From: a virus
Virus record (IMG/VR): IMGVR_UViG_3300010388_000228
Span: 1 to 64,000 of that record
Length of the DNA stretch: 64,000 bases
Strand: one strand, 5' to 3'
Below the pieces are notes generated by a model. That model was not told where the DNA came from and made no database searches. It saw nothing but the letters and a program-made list of their open reading frames with translations. Position 1 is the stretch's first letter. Each line of letters opens with the position of its first letter. Shown here one piece after another: positions 26,087 through 35,178 of the stretch. A program made the translations under genes and the position numbers.

Positions 26087-29065
26087 TTAAAAAGAGATTG
26101 AGCTAAGTCCAGGTGCTTTCTCTGCTTTATATTTGTTTAGATATTCTGCAATTTCTGGTTTTAAATATGCAACCGATGGAAATGGTTCTCTTCTAAGATG
26201 TAGCAGTATATTTTCCGGTGAATGTTTTCTTTTTTCTAAATAATGCATATAGCGTTTTACATGAAAAAGCTCGATTTCTTGAGGTGATAACCTCGTAATT
26301 ATGTTAGGTACAAGATTTAACATATTTTCCAGTACTGCTTCATATTCTGGGTCGTCTTTATAGTATTGGTATAACTCCTCTAGTTTTCTTTCAACATTAG
26401 CATCTATTTCACCTGCGTTAACGATTGCAGTATTTAATAGTTCAGGAGTTAGTAGCTGCATTGGGAAGTTATAGAGTAATGCTTTAATTCCACCATTAGT
26501 AAATCCTTTATAGTTTAATTTATCTAACCAAGGTTTTTCTGTTTCTGGAATATAGTCTGGTACTAAATCTTGTACGGATGCAATTAGATACGGATCTCGC
26601 TCTACCATAAGCTCTAATACTCGTTTAAACTTGAGGGGATCAACTTCATACATTTGAGCTAGATAAAACGGGTATGGTAGTGTACCTAGATCACTAACTG
26701 GTAGACGTTTAAATAATTCAACAACCATTTCAGGATGTCTGTCTGTTATGAGACTAAAGCTCATATATAAGGTAGACTTACTAAATTCTTTACATATAGT
26801 ATTAACAACCCATTCAAAGTTTTTATCAACAAAATCAGGAGTTAAGTTTCTTACAAATTCTGCCAAGTTAATGTTAGCGGCATACGCTAACACATCAAAC
26901 CAATCATTGTTATTATATTTGTTAGCTTGCTTCAATGCATAGTTATTAATAAAGGCTATATATGAACCATTACTATATTCAAGCGAGTGTTTGTAATATG
27001 CAATTAACTTATCATATTCTTCATCAGATACACCATGGTCTCTTGAAGCTATTGCAATATCAGCAGCTAAGGAATTATCTAACCGTCTATCTGTTTTTTG
27101 TACCATCTTTAGTGTTGTAGATATGTTACCTCTATAGTCAATTGGTAATTCAAAATACGATTCAGGACATAACTTTACAGCAATTGATATTAAATCTTCT
27201 CGTTCTTCAGGCGGTAATTGTTTAAAAGCGGGAGTAAACATTGGTGTAATAATTTGGTATCTAGTTGGTTCTACAGTAAGAATATATTTTTTGAAATAGT
27301 CATATGTTTGGAATTCTATTGGCACTGCCTTGTGGGATGATAATTCACCCGCCTTTATACAGATTTTCATATATTCATCATCAGATACTGAACCAGGAGT
27401 AACCGAATCAACTATTTCTTTTACTTTGTCTAATCGGTCGCTGCCATAACTTCTATATTCAATGTGTTTAAGACGAGCCATTGAGGATAGGTATGTTTTA
27501 ATTTCAGCCGGTAGTAAATCTAATAATTCATTTTCTGTATCGTATTGTAATACTAACGAAGCTAATTCATTATGTTGGTCTTTAGTGAAGGGTAGTGTAT
27601 TAAACAATTCGTAAAACTCTGTCAATGAACTTTCAGCCCATCTTTCACGATTTGCTGCAGATGCATGACATATTTCATATGTTCTTTTTTCTACAGGAAT
27701 AGCCTTTAATAGTTCACTTCTTTTTGTAACTGCTTGTATTGCTAGTTCTTCATATGTAGGTGCTCTAAGAGGAACTAGTTCAATCGATTCAGGATTCCAT
27801 CTAATTACTTCAGACATAATTTTGTGATTGCTGCGAATCTTAGCACTTGCAAATCCTAACAACGATGAATCACGATTTAACGCATCAATAATTCGGTCTT
27901 CATAATTTTTAAGCTCTTCTGGAGCGTAAATAATAATACTTCTGTCAGCTGTTATAGCTTCTTCCCATGCATCTAGTGATGTATTAACTTTGCCAGTATC
28001 GTCAACTAGTGCTGCTAATCCTCGTGCATTTCGTACTGCAGTATCTCTAAATTCGGGAATAGCTCTAATAAACTCCGGTGCTCTTAAAAAGTCAATTGGA
28101 TACTTTTCTATCTGGCCAGTAATCAACGATGGTTTTTGATCTGCAATTGCTTTTACATCTGCCGGTTCAAAATCAAATACAGAAAAGTCATTAGCCGGTT
28201 GATATGAGTTGTTACCAATACCACTTATTAAATCACTAAGCATTAATTTTAAAATAGCTGGGCGATATCTATGAGCAGGTTTTGAATTCTTAGGACCTTT
28301 TGTTTGATATAACATTTTATCTTGCGGATCCCATTCAAATGTTAACTCGGGCCATATAGGTCTTTTAGTACGAAGGCTTAATAAGTTGCCACCGGCTGTT
28401 TGACATGAACCACAATGTCCCATTGCTTTTGATTCAAACTCGTGCCCGTGATGTGGTAACCACCACCAATCATATTTGTTATCTACCGGTAATATTACTT
28501 GATCGCCTTCCATTAGTTCAATGTCTGGACGGGCTGCTAATTTACGAGCTGCTTCGTTTTCTGCATGTATTCTTTGTTCAGCTGCTGTTGCATTAGTAAT
28601 AAGATTATCAACTTGTGTAGTAGCTGGTCTAATTGCTTTAACTAGATCCTTAATGTACTGCGAGTCAGCATATTCAGATGTAAAGAAATGTGCTAGCTCA
28701 GTGTTTAGTGAATTAAAATCAGTAAATTGATATTCACCGATCATTGCAGCAAACTTACCTGCAAATTTAGGATCGTTTTGTTTATAAAACGTTTCGAGTA
28801 GTGTTAGGTACCATTGCATTGCTTGTTCAGATGGTTTAACACCTGACTTAAATGCCTGTTCAGCAAACTGAACTAATGCCGCTAATTGATTTTCATCTGG
28901 AACAGACGGATCTCCTGGGATTGCAGGTTCTGCAGGCCCCCATTGTGTTGCAGGCTTCTCAGGAAACCCAGCTCTTAGTTGAGCAAAATCTTTTTGCAAT
29001 TTAGCAACTTTAGTATCGTATGCTTCAAAAAGATTTATTGTTTCGTATAATTCGCGTAAACGCAT
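26087..29065 (-). CDS. Giant paralogue 3, possible head-internal protein
   Basis: 992 residues, first in the three-gene transcript. MRLRELYETINLFE followed by AYD is nearly identical to paralogue 1, and the two share the first about 190 residues closely. Block ESKAMGHCGSCQ, LLSLRTK, LTFEWDP, YQTKGPKNSKPA. Beyond residue 430 the sequence diverges into a different helical-repeat tail, so paralogues share a head domain and swap tails. A CATAAATA late-type box (29095-29102) and AAAGGAT precede it. Only 9 bp separate it from paralogue 2. Confidence 0.8.
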   Translation of the reverse strand: MRLRELYETINLFEAYDTKVAKLQKDFAQLRAGFPEKPATQWGPAEPAIPGDPSVPDENQLAALVQFAEQAFKSGVKPSEQAMQWYLTLLETFYKQNDPKFAGKFAAMIGEYQFTDFNSLNTELAHFFTSEYADSQYIKDLVKAIRPATTQVDNLITNATAAEQRIHAENEAARKLAARPDIELMEGDQVILPVDNKYDWWWLPHHGHEFESKAMGHCGSCQTAGGNLLSLRTKRPIWPELTFEWDPQDKMLYQTKGPKNSKPAHRYRPAILKLMLSDLISGIGNNSYQPANDFSVFDFEPADVKAIADQKPSLITGQIEKYPIDFLRAPEFIRAIPEFRDTAVRNARGLAALVDDTGKVNTSLDAWEEAITADRSIIIYAPEELKNYEDRIIDALNRDSSLLGFASAKIRSNHKIMSEVIRWNPESIELVPLRAPTYEELAIQAVTKRSELLKAIPVEKRTYEICHASAANRERWAESSLTEFYELFNTLPFTKDQHNELASLVLQYDTENELLDLLPAEIKTYLSSMARLKHIEYRSYGSDRLDKVKEIVDSVTPGSVSDDEYMKICIKAGELSSHKAVPIEFQTYDYFKKYILTVEPTRYQIITPMFTPAFKQLPPEEREDLISIAVKLCPESYFELPIDYRGNISTTLKMVQKTDRRLDNSLAADIAIASRDHGVSDEEYDKLIAYYKHSLEYSNGSYIAFINNYALKQANKYNNNDWFDVLAYAANINLAEFVRNLTPDFVDKNFEWVVNTICKEFSKSTLYMSFSLITDRHPEMVVELFKRLPVSDLGTLPYPFYLAQMYEVDPLKFKRVLELMVERDPYLIASVQDLVPDYIPETEKPWLDKLNYKGFTNGGIKALLYNFPMQLLTPELLNTAIVNAGEIDANVERKLEELYQYYKDDPEYEAVLENMLNLVPNIITRLSPQEIELFHVKRYMHYLEKRKHSPENILLHLRREPFPSVAYLKPEIAEYLNKYKAEKAPGLSSISF

Positions 29066-29094
29066 CTCGTAAATCCTTTAAATATAGTTTCTAG

Positions 29095-29102
29095 TATTTA
29101 TG
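29095..29102 (-). promoter_or_regulatory. Late-promoter-like box CATAAATA
   Basis: It reads CATAAATA on the minus strand, 30 bases before the start of the giant paralogue operon, like the T4 late box TATAAATA. Confidence 0.5.
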
Positions 29103-30506
29103 CTAAAATTCGTCTACGTCTAAATTGTTTATTAGGTCTCTTAGTGCAGTGCTTTGTATTCCAGCTGTTACTTTTGCAGTAGGTGCATCGCCTTCTACTG
29201 TGTTTCTATTTTTAATTGAGTTTAATAGTGAACTACCTGCCGACATTGTACTAGCATTACCATATCCTTGTTCTTCTTCTAAGTCTGTAATACGTAATGT
29301 ATCAATATCATATTCTAAGTCAATTTTCATACCTACGCCGGAACTACTACGTGTTTTCATAAGTTGGATTTGATATCTGCCACGTTCGCGCATAGCTCTT
29401 GATGTAAAGATACCAAACACGTTATCAGCAGTTTGAATTTTAGATAGTCCGCCTGAGATATGACTATGGTCAAACTCTACTTCTTCTACTGCACCTCTAT
29501 TAAGCTGTGCCGCAGTAACAAATACACAATTCTTTTCTACTGCTAAGTTTCTTAATTCTTCTGATACATACTTGTCTTTAATGAATAAGTCTGCCGGACT
29601 AATCTTTTTGGACATTGGCATTAACAAGTCTAAGTAATCTACTAGTAGCACGTCAACTTTTCTATCTGTTTTAATTTCGTATTCTTTTAAGTATGATCTA
29701 ATATCGTTTGCTGTTTTGCCAGATGGCATGTATTTTACTTGTAATGATCCGGACTTCTTACCAATCATTCTAACTTTAAGTTCTACATCTTCAATGTTTT
29801 TAAATACTTCTCTAGTTGAGATACCTGTTATCATACTATCAATACGCATTGATACAAGTTCTTCACTAAGCTCTAGTGTAAGGTAAACTACGTTAAATCC
29901 TGCTAGTGCCCAGTTAACGCCTAAGTTAGCTAAGAATAAAGATTTACCTGCGCCTGATCCACCTGCAAAAATATTAAGTTCGCCTCTATTCATACCACCA
30001 AACAGTTTATCATCCATGTTCTTCCAACCAGTAGATACTTGTCCGTTCTTATCTTTAATCTTCATAAGTCGTTCACGTGGATTAGCAAAGTAATCTGTAC
30101 CTAAGTCTTTCTGTAAACCAATTTGTACTGCTTGTTTAATTTTATCTTCTACTGGGCCATATTCGCCCTTTTCTAACAAGTCTGCTGATTCGTTAATAGC
30201 ACGTTCGAGACCTTTGTGTCTAATAAACGTTTCAAAGTCATTAAGTAGCCAATCGTAATGTTCTTCCTTAAGTCCGTCTACTTCTTTAAAGTCACTTTGT
30301 GTAGCAGCATTAACAATTTCTAATGTTGGCATTACGTTGTGTTCATCAACATAGCTGTTTATAAAGTCTGCTGATTTTTGTAATTTGCGATCAAACAATC
30401 TGTAATCAAAAATGGATTGGCATCTAACAAATGTAGCTGCATCGCTTATCATCATTTCTAAGTACAACTTTTGTATATCGTACCCATAGTCTACGTTTTG
30501 TGCCAT
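29103..30506 (-). CDS. 41: Replicative DNA helicase (gp41/DnaB-like)
   Basis: 467 residues. RecA-like helicase domain with Walker A GGSGAGKS (182-189), VYLTLELSEELVSMRID after it, and Walker B VDVLLVDYLDLL. Arginine-containing KTRSSSGVGM lies near the C-terminus. The N-terminal about 140 residues form the DnaB-type helical domain. It should unwind the lagging-strand template 5'-3' as a hexamer together with the primase, whose gene lies directly upstream in the same operon. Length matches T4 gp41 (about 475). Confidence 0.92.
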   Translation of the reverse strand: MAQNVDYGYDIQKLYLEMMISDAATFVRCQSIFDYRLFDRKLQKSADFINSYVDEHNVMPTLEIVNAATQSDFKEVDGLKEEHYDWLLNDFETFIRHKGLERAINESADLLEKGEYGPVEDKIKQAVQIGLQKDLGTDYFANPRERLMKIKDKNGQVSTGWKNMDDKLFGGMNRGELNIFAGGSGAGKSLFLANLGVNWALAGFNVVYLTLELSEELVSMRIDSMITGISTREVFKNIEDVELKVRMIGKKSGSLQVKYMPSGKTANDIRSYLKEYEIKTDRKVDVLLVDYLDLLMPMSKKISPADLFIKDKYVSEELRNLAVEKNCVFVTAAQLNRGAVEEVEFDHSHISGGLSKIQTADNVFGIFTSRAMRERGRYQIQLMKTRSSSGVGMKIDLEYDIDTLRITDLEEEQGYGNASTMSAGSSLLNSIKNRNTVEGDAPTAKVTAGIQSTALRDLINNLDVDEF

Positions 30507-31484
30507 TTAATATCCTTTAAAAAATTGTTTTGCTCTTAGTTGAATCTTAAGTGCATAGTTTTGTTTTGCATTGATAATTAGCCATAGTGTAGCTAATCTA
30601 CCAAGTTTAATGACTGCATCATTAACGTCCTTAACGCCTTCAGGCCATTCTGGCATGCTAACAGACCAACCATATTCAATAGCTTGTTCTACAGTAGCAG
30701 GGCCTTCGTGATCTCTGTCAGGTACTAAGATAATTTCTTTGTTTAATCTTTTTAATAACCAATCTTGTTTATCTTTAATTTGTGATCCAAGTATAGCACA
30801 CCCGTCTATACTAATAGCATCAATTGGACCTTCACATACAATAACAAACTTACGTTCATACACTTGCCGATCTAAGTTGAATACAAAATTAGGTTGTTGT
30901 TCTGAAAAGTATCTTGGGTTTTTGTTTGACCCAACACGTCTTGCAGTATAACCTACTAATCTATTTTCGTAGTAGTATGGAATAATTAGTCGATCATTAA
31001 ATCCTGTTTTAGGAGTCCAATGAAACGGATAGTCGTCTATACATAAGTTACGTTCAGCCATGTATTCTAATATAGGGAATAATTTTTCGGGTACATTATC
31101 TAAAAATGAAGTAATAGGTGCTGCATTTATTGGTAGTGTACGATTTTCAAACTTAGGTAGCATGGTTTCTAGTAACACAGTTTCTGATGCTTCTAGTCTA
31201 AATGCTTCTAAGCTAAGTTTAGATATTTCTGAATCACTCATATGCAAGTAACGCATAAAGTCTTTCATGTTTTTACTAATGTGCCGACCTGGTTGCCAAC
31301 TAGCTTTAAACGAGCAATTGAAGCAATGAAAGGTAACTGCGTCGCCGTCGTTTATAATAAATCCGCCACGATAACGGGTATCCTGGCAACAAGGAGCGTT
31401 GCCAGTTATCCATCCACTTGGGGTTCTTTTAGTTCGTCTACCAGATTGCCAGTACATTAACAATGTATCGGTAATAAGGTTCAT
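30507..31484 (-). CDS. 61: DNA primase (gp61-like)
   Basis: 325 residues. N-terminal zinc-binding element with C32-C33 and C54-x2-C57 (APCCQD...TFHCFNCSFK), then a TOPRIM catalytic core: FVIVCEGPIDAISI with the conserved Glu, and EIILVPDRDHEGP with the DxD-type acidic pair. It synthesises RNA primers for the lagging strand. The gene abuts the helicase gene, which starts one base after its stop, as expected for a primosome pair. Confidence 0.9.
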   Translation of the reverse strand: MNLITDTLLMYWQSGRRTKRTPSGWITGNAPCCQDTRYRGGFIINDGDAVTFHCFNCSFKASWQPGRHISKNMKDFMRYLHMSDSEISKLSLEAFRLEASETVLLETMLPKFENRTLPINAAPITSFLDNVPEKLFPILEYMAERNLCIDDYPFHWTPKTGFNDRLIIPYYYENRLVGYTARRVGSNKNPRYFSEQQPNFVFNLDRQVYERKFVIVCEGPIDAISIDGCAILGSQIKDKQDWLLKRLNKEIILVPDRDHEGPATVEQAIEYGWSVSMPEWPEGVKDVNDAVIKLGRLATLWLIINAKQNYALKIQLRAKQFFKGY

Positions 31485-31513
31485 AGGATTAGTTAATTTA
31501 AAAGTATATTATA

Positions 31514-32341
31514 CTACCAAACAGTTACTTTGTCAACTGTTCCGGTTGGATTAATTGGACTATTACCTTGATATAATATACGGATATATTTGAAGTCGCC
31601 TACAGGAATACTAACCTGTACAGGATTACTGTTAGGCAACGATGCTTGTAGTATGTTATGCTGAGTAGCATGTAAGAATGAGTTAACACTAATTGTTGAA
31701 TCAGTAGTACCTTCGTACCAAATTCTTCCAATAAATCCAGTAGTTGCAATTTCAACTGCTAACTCAGTAGTTGGGATTGCTTCATAATATGTAGTAGGGA
31801 TGCAACTAGAATGATACACCACTTTACCCATGAAATCAATTTCACCTGTAAATGTTTTATATATTTTATCATTGCGAAACGTAGACATTGCATTACCAAT
31901 TAATTCGATAGTTCCTACTGCACCAAATTTAGTATCGGCGTATAATAACACATCTAACCCAGTTGCTGCACTAATTGCGCTAACACTATATTTTAAGAAT
32001 TGGGGTGATAAATTTTCTACATCTTCTTGAGGAATAGTTACTCTAGCAATACCTATTTTAGGTACTTGAGTGGTTGGGTTGTTAACTTGAATTAATTCGT
32101 ATGGACTATTAGGTAACGCAGTACCAGACACATCCATAATATTTAATTCAATATGATTTAATGTAGCTAGATTAATTCGTTTTTGGTCTGCATTCTTAAT
32201 GTCAAACTCGATGGTATTATCAATACCATTGTATATTTTTACGTTTCTTTGATACACTGATGTAAACTCCACTGAATATCCGTCCAGATCGGCAAGAAGT
32301 TCGATCCGGTTTGGGTATAAATAACTTGATATTTTTTGCAT
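31514..32341 (-). CDS. Putative tail or baseplate structural protein
   Basis: 276 residues from the ATG at 32341; a TTG two codons upstream is less likely given AAGGAT spacing. The segment VKIYNGIDNTIEFDIKN, KRINLATLNHIELNIMD resembles the N-terminal beta-domain of BppU-like baseplate proteins, where a polymer-attached domain begins with an 'N..D..i.f.l' pattern. The rest is beta-rich. A CATAAATA box lies upstream. Structural role is inferred. Confidence 0.5.
   Translation of the reverse strand: MQKISSYLYPNRIELLADLDGYSVEFTSVYQRNVKIYNGIDNTIEFDIKNADQKRINLATLNHIELNIMDVSGTALPNSPYELIQVNNPTTQVPKIGIARVTIPQEDVENLSPQFLKYSVSAISAATGLDVLLYADTKFGAVGTIELIGNAMSTFRNDKIYKTFTGEIDFMGKVVYHSSCIPTTYYEAIPTTELAVEIATTGFIGRIWYEGTTDSTISVNSFLHATQHNILQASLPNSNPVQVSIPVGDFKYIRILYQGNSPINPTGTVDKVTVW
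32316..32323 (+). promoter_or_regulatory. Late-promoter box TATAAATA (plus)
   Basis: TATAAATA lies on the plus strand 43 bases before the ATG at 32366, inside the start of the opposing gene. Confidence 0.5.
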
Positions 32342-32360
32342 TGGCAATATCCTTTATATA

Positions 32361-32368
32361 TATTTATG
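32361..32368 (-). promoter_or_regulatory. Late-promoter box CATAAATA (minus)
   Basis: It lies 20 bases upstream of the minus-strand ATG at 32341 and overlaps the start of the plus-strand gene, giving a divergent late promoter pair with overlapping 5' ends. Confidence 0.45.
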
Positions 32369-32740
32369 GCAAACTTAAGAGATAACATAGAACACAATTT
32401 ACCATTTATTAGTGTACTTAATTACGGAAACGATGAATACGTTGGAATAATCATCAACCAAGATCAATACGTAACAAGTTTCTACGACTTAAATGCAATA
32501 TTAACTGCTGAAGATAAAGCAACCTTTTTAGAGATCGGCGAAATATGGTGGTGGGAATCAAATAGACAATTTCCAATTTCAATATTTTGTAGAGAAGAGA
32601 TACGACCGTTTGCGTATGCTATTAAAACATTCAATAGTAAAGATACTCGAATAATATTAGGTCCAGTAGTAAATCTAATGAACCTAACTGTTAAACGAGT
32701 TAAACGCAAATCAGTTCAACTCGTTCGAAAACCTTCTTAA
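32366..32740 (+). CDS. Lone plus-strand hypothetical protein
   Basis: 124 residues, MANLRDNIEHNLPFISVLNY. It looks like a compact alpha/beta protein with a tryptophan cluster (EIWWWESNR) and a basic tail (KRVKRKSVQLVRKPS). It is the only plus-strand gene between 20.9 and 57.5 kb, with its own late-type promoter. It converges on the DnaE-like gene, overlapping its stop by 4 bases. Function unknown. Confidence 0.7.
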   Translation: MANLRDNIEHNLPFISVLNYGNDEYVGIIINQDQYVTSFYDLNAILTAEDKATFLEIGEIWWWESNRQFPISIFCREEIRPFAYAIKTFNSKDTRIILGPVVNLMNLTVKRVKRKSVQLVRKPS

Positions 32741-33339
32741 ACCTGTTCGCAAATTAAATTCATTTGAACCACAATAGCCATTGCATAAGCAATAGCATGC
32801 GATTTACGAAACGCGTAGCCTGAGTCAGTGTCGTTGTGTTCCCATATTTCGGTCATCACCGTAGTCCATTCTTTCCCAATCAAATAGCGTTTCGCCGGTC
32901 TTATCATTGCTAGGACTGCAGCTAATTGTTCCACCGAAGTCGGCTGCATCTGTCTCAGAATATCTATATGCCCGTTTATATGAAATAGTAGATTTAGAAA
33001 GTCTTCTTGAAGTAAAAGTTCCCATATTGGTTCAGTTCCCATTAATTGTAATAGATGATCGTTGTTTCTAACGTCTTTGTATATCATAACGTTTAGAAAG
33101 TCAATCTTAAAATATCCCCTGTCTTCGGCTTCTTTATAGTCAATTGTGCTTACACCTGTTATTGGATTATGCGGTATATTATGACAATAAACGCCTGTAT
33201 TATGTTTCTTTTGAGTACTAATAGCTGCCGTGACGTGTTTTAACTTAGACAATGCATCATCTCTATTAGCAAAGTCGATGTCAATATCCGGCATTGGTAA
33301 TGAACCTCCATTGAATATTTGGTATTGTTTCAACCTCAA
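32737..33339 (-). CDS. Miniature DNA polymerase III alpha-like protein
   Basis: 200 residues that line up, in order, with scattered conserved blocks of bacterial DnaE. LPMPDIDIDFANRDDAL corresponds to the PDxDxDF catalytic-aspartate motif. YFKIDFLNVMIYKDV corresponds to the KFDFLGL.TLT motif with the third aspartate. LRQMQPTSVEQLAAVLAMIR, PA corresponds to L..L.P....D..A..AL.RPGP. SGYAFRKSHAIAYAM corresponds to GYGFNKSHS.AYAL. The more than 1000-residue enzyme is cut to its palm/fingers skeleton, with no PHP, beta-binding or OB domain. It may be an inactive regulator or a reduced polymerase. Confidence 0.7.
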   Translation of the reverse strand: MRLKQYQIFNGGSLPMPDIDIDFANRDDALSKLKHVTAAISTQKKHNTGVYCHNIPHNPITGVSTIDYKEAEDRGYFKIDFLNVMIYKDVRNNDHLLQLMGTEPIWELLLQEDFLNLLFHINGHIDILRQMQPTSVEQLAAVLAMIRPAKRYLIGKEWTTVMTEIWEHNDTDSGYAFRKSHAIAYAMAIVVQMNLICEQV

Positions 33340-33348
33340 TATTTATGC

Positions 33349-34041
33349 TCATATGTTACTCTCCTTAACCACAGTTTTTACAAGCTCTGCGTCAGCTGAT
33401 AATTTATGAAATCGATGCATCCAAAATGGAATATCTAACACACTACTTACTGCTGCAAGTTGCTCGTCATTAAATCTTTTAATCATTAGTTTACCTGAAT
33501 TAGAATTTAACACAATCCATGGGCTTATTTTACCGTCTTTAATATCGTACATTGCCCTGTTTAAACTTACATACAGAAAATAATGATTCCACTGTGCGTT
33601 ATTAGTATCACCCCATGCTAGCATATGATTAATACTACGTTCTAACGCAGTCTCTACACATTCTGTTTTAATTAGATCTACTACATATCTATCATACAGC
33701 TCATCTCTGCACCAATGATCTAATTTAGTCCCGCTTGTTACTACATATGAAATAAACTTATCAGGATACAGTGGCTTTACATTACTAACAAAACTACCAA
33801 ACTTAACAAACGCATTATAATAAGGACTTTTGCAGAAGTTCTCATATGTCTTAACACCCTGAAAGTTTTGTGTTTTTTGAAAGAATACGTTGTATGTTTC
33901 AAACCCTATAACTACATGTTTTTCTTTCTGTGCTAATGCTCTGCGCTTTGATTCACACACGTGAACCATAAGAGTAGATTCTTTTACAAATTTACTCCTG
34001 CAGTATTGACATTCAAATGGTTTAGTTTCTAAACTCATCAT
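33349..34041 (-). CDS. C2H2 zinc-finger protein
   Basis: 230 residues. The N-terminus carries FECQYCRSKFVKESTLMVHV, C, a C2H2-type finger (C-x2-C...H-x-C), followed by a basic linker KRRALAQKEK. The remaining about 190 residues are alpha/beta without a recognised family. Small zinc-finger proteins of this kind are frequent in the replication regions of T4-like marine phages. It overlaps the next gene's coding end by 4 bases (34038-34041). DNA binding is inferred. Confidence 0.7.
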   Translation of the reverse strand: MMSLETKPFECQYCRSKFVKESTLMVHVCESKRRALAQKEKHVVIGFETYNVFFQKTQNFQGVKTYENFCKSPYYNAFVKFGSFVSNVKPLYPDKFISYVVTSGTKLDHWCRDELYDRYVVDLIKTECVETALERSINHMLAWGDTNNAQWNHYFLYVSLNRAMYDIKDGKISPWIVLNSNSGKLMIKRFNDEQLAAVSSVLDIPFWMHRFHKLSADAELVKTVVKESNI

Positions 34042-34541
34042 TTAAGTTTCTTTTTAATATAGGTATCTTCAAATCCATAGTCTTTAGCTAATCTAGTTAA
34101 CTCTTTAGCAGGAGTTAGTTTTGCTAACATCTCAACTTCATCCATTTTCATAGTTGGGTTAATTTCAGCTAAAAATTTTACTTTTTTATTATCACTACCC
34201 TCTTTCTTTTTAAATCCAATCCACTTATGAAAATAGATTGTATTATTATCGTAACTACACATACATAGCAACAACCATACTAATTTAGGATGGTGTTGTA
34301 ATAAAAACCAATCCTTGTTATAATAATCATTTACTGTACATACAAAATGTTCTTGTATTTTACGCGATTGTCCTTCGACATTACTAATAAATCGATTTAA
34401 AATAAAGAAATCGCCTTTAAGTGATTTTTTATTTTCGTCGCTAAGTGCATCCCACAAGTATCGCATATTAGTGTCAACTGCTTCTAATTTTTCACTTAAC
34501 TTAATTTCGCTTTGAATTTCAGGTTGTAATTCTTCTTTCAT
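34038..34541 (-). CDS. Hypothetical protein, possibly clamp-loader or replication accessory
   Basis: 167 residues, helical and charged. The order of motifs (FILNRFISN, QEHFVCTVNDYYNK, WIGFKKKEG, NPTMKMDEVEMLAKL, ELTRLAKDYGFEDTYIKKKL) is weakly reminiscent of the small clamp-loader subunit gp62 of T4-like phages. The similarity is too slight for an assignment. It sits in the replication block between the zinc-finger and oxygenase genes. Confidence 0.6.
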   Translation of the reverse strand: MKEELQPEIQSEIKLSEKLEAVDTNMRYLWDALSDENKKSLKGDFFILNRFISNVEGQSRKIQEHFVCTVNDYYNKDWFLLQHHPKLVWLLLCMCSYDNNTIYFHKWIGFKKKEGSDNKKVKFLAEINPTMKMDEVEMLAKLTPAKELTRLAKDYGFEDTYIKKKLK

Positions 34542-34543
34542 TT

Positions 34544-35170
34544 TTATTCTTCCTTAGGTACAATTGATGCTTCAAATGATACAACAGTTCTATTGCCAAT
34601 GCCCGACCATGGATTTACCGTATGCGATAAACAGCTAGGAAACAGAACATATGTTCCAGGAGTTGCATCAGTTTGCCATGTGTCTTGCATTATAAATCTG
34701 GATATATCCTTAGTTTGTGGTAATTTTAATACAAACTTTCCATCGGATGGATTACTTGTTGTATCTAACTCAGGTACACTAATGTATATGTTTCCGCTAA
34801 TGTTACTGCCTAAATGACTATGCAATGTTTGATAACTTCCTGATGTTTGGCGTGTAGTCCATACATTAGTAACTACCGGCTTGCAAATTTTAAGATCTGA
34901 CGAACCTGAATGTTCTGATATAATATCTATATAATCTTGTGAAATCTTTGTTAACCATTGCGTAAGCCATAGTACATTTAATTCAATTCGTGATGGTTGA
35001 ATTTGAATATGTTGGCCGCCTCGTACATTTACAAATGGATTATTAGTTTCATTTAAATCGATACGACTATGCAAGTCCTCAACTAAATTAAATAGTTTAC
35101 TAAATTCAACAGGCGGAACTTGATCCGCCGCAACAATAGTTGGCGTAAAATATGCTACTTTATATGCCAT
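34544..35170 (-). CDS. 2OG-Fe(II) oxygenase
   Basis: 208 residues of the same broad class as the enzyme embedded in the array. H117-x-H119 in LHSHLGSNISGNIYI, then VLFPSCLSHTVNP with H183, and R194 in GNRTVVSFEA. The substrate is unknown; family members in marine phages are mostly uncharacterised. An ATATCTCC-type RBS complement (GGAGATAT) precedes the start. Confidence 0.75.
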   Translation of the reverse strand: MAYKVAYFTPTIVAADQVPPVEFSKLFNLVEDLHSRIDLNETNNPFVNVRGGQHIQIQPSRIELNVLWLTQWLTKISQDYIDIISEHSGSSDLKICKPVVTNVWTTRQTSGSYQTLHSHLGSNISGNIYISVPELDTTSNPSDGKFVLKLPQTKDISRFIMQDTWQTDATPGTYVLFPSCLSHTVNPWSGIGNRTVVSFEASIVPKEE

Positions 35171-35178
35171 AATATCTC

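Noticed and set aside
34038-34541. Assignment as gp62 clamp-loader subunit
   Set aside because: Only a loose order of motifs fits; I list it as hypothetical with that possibility.
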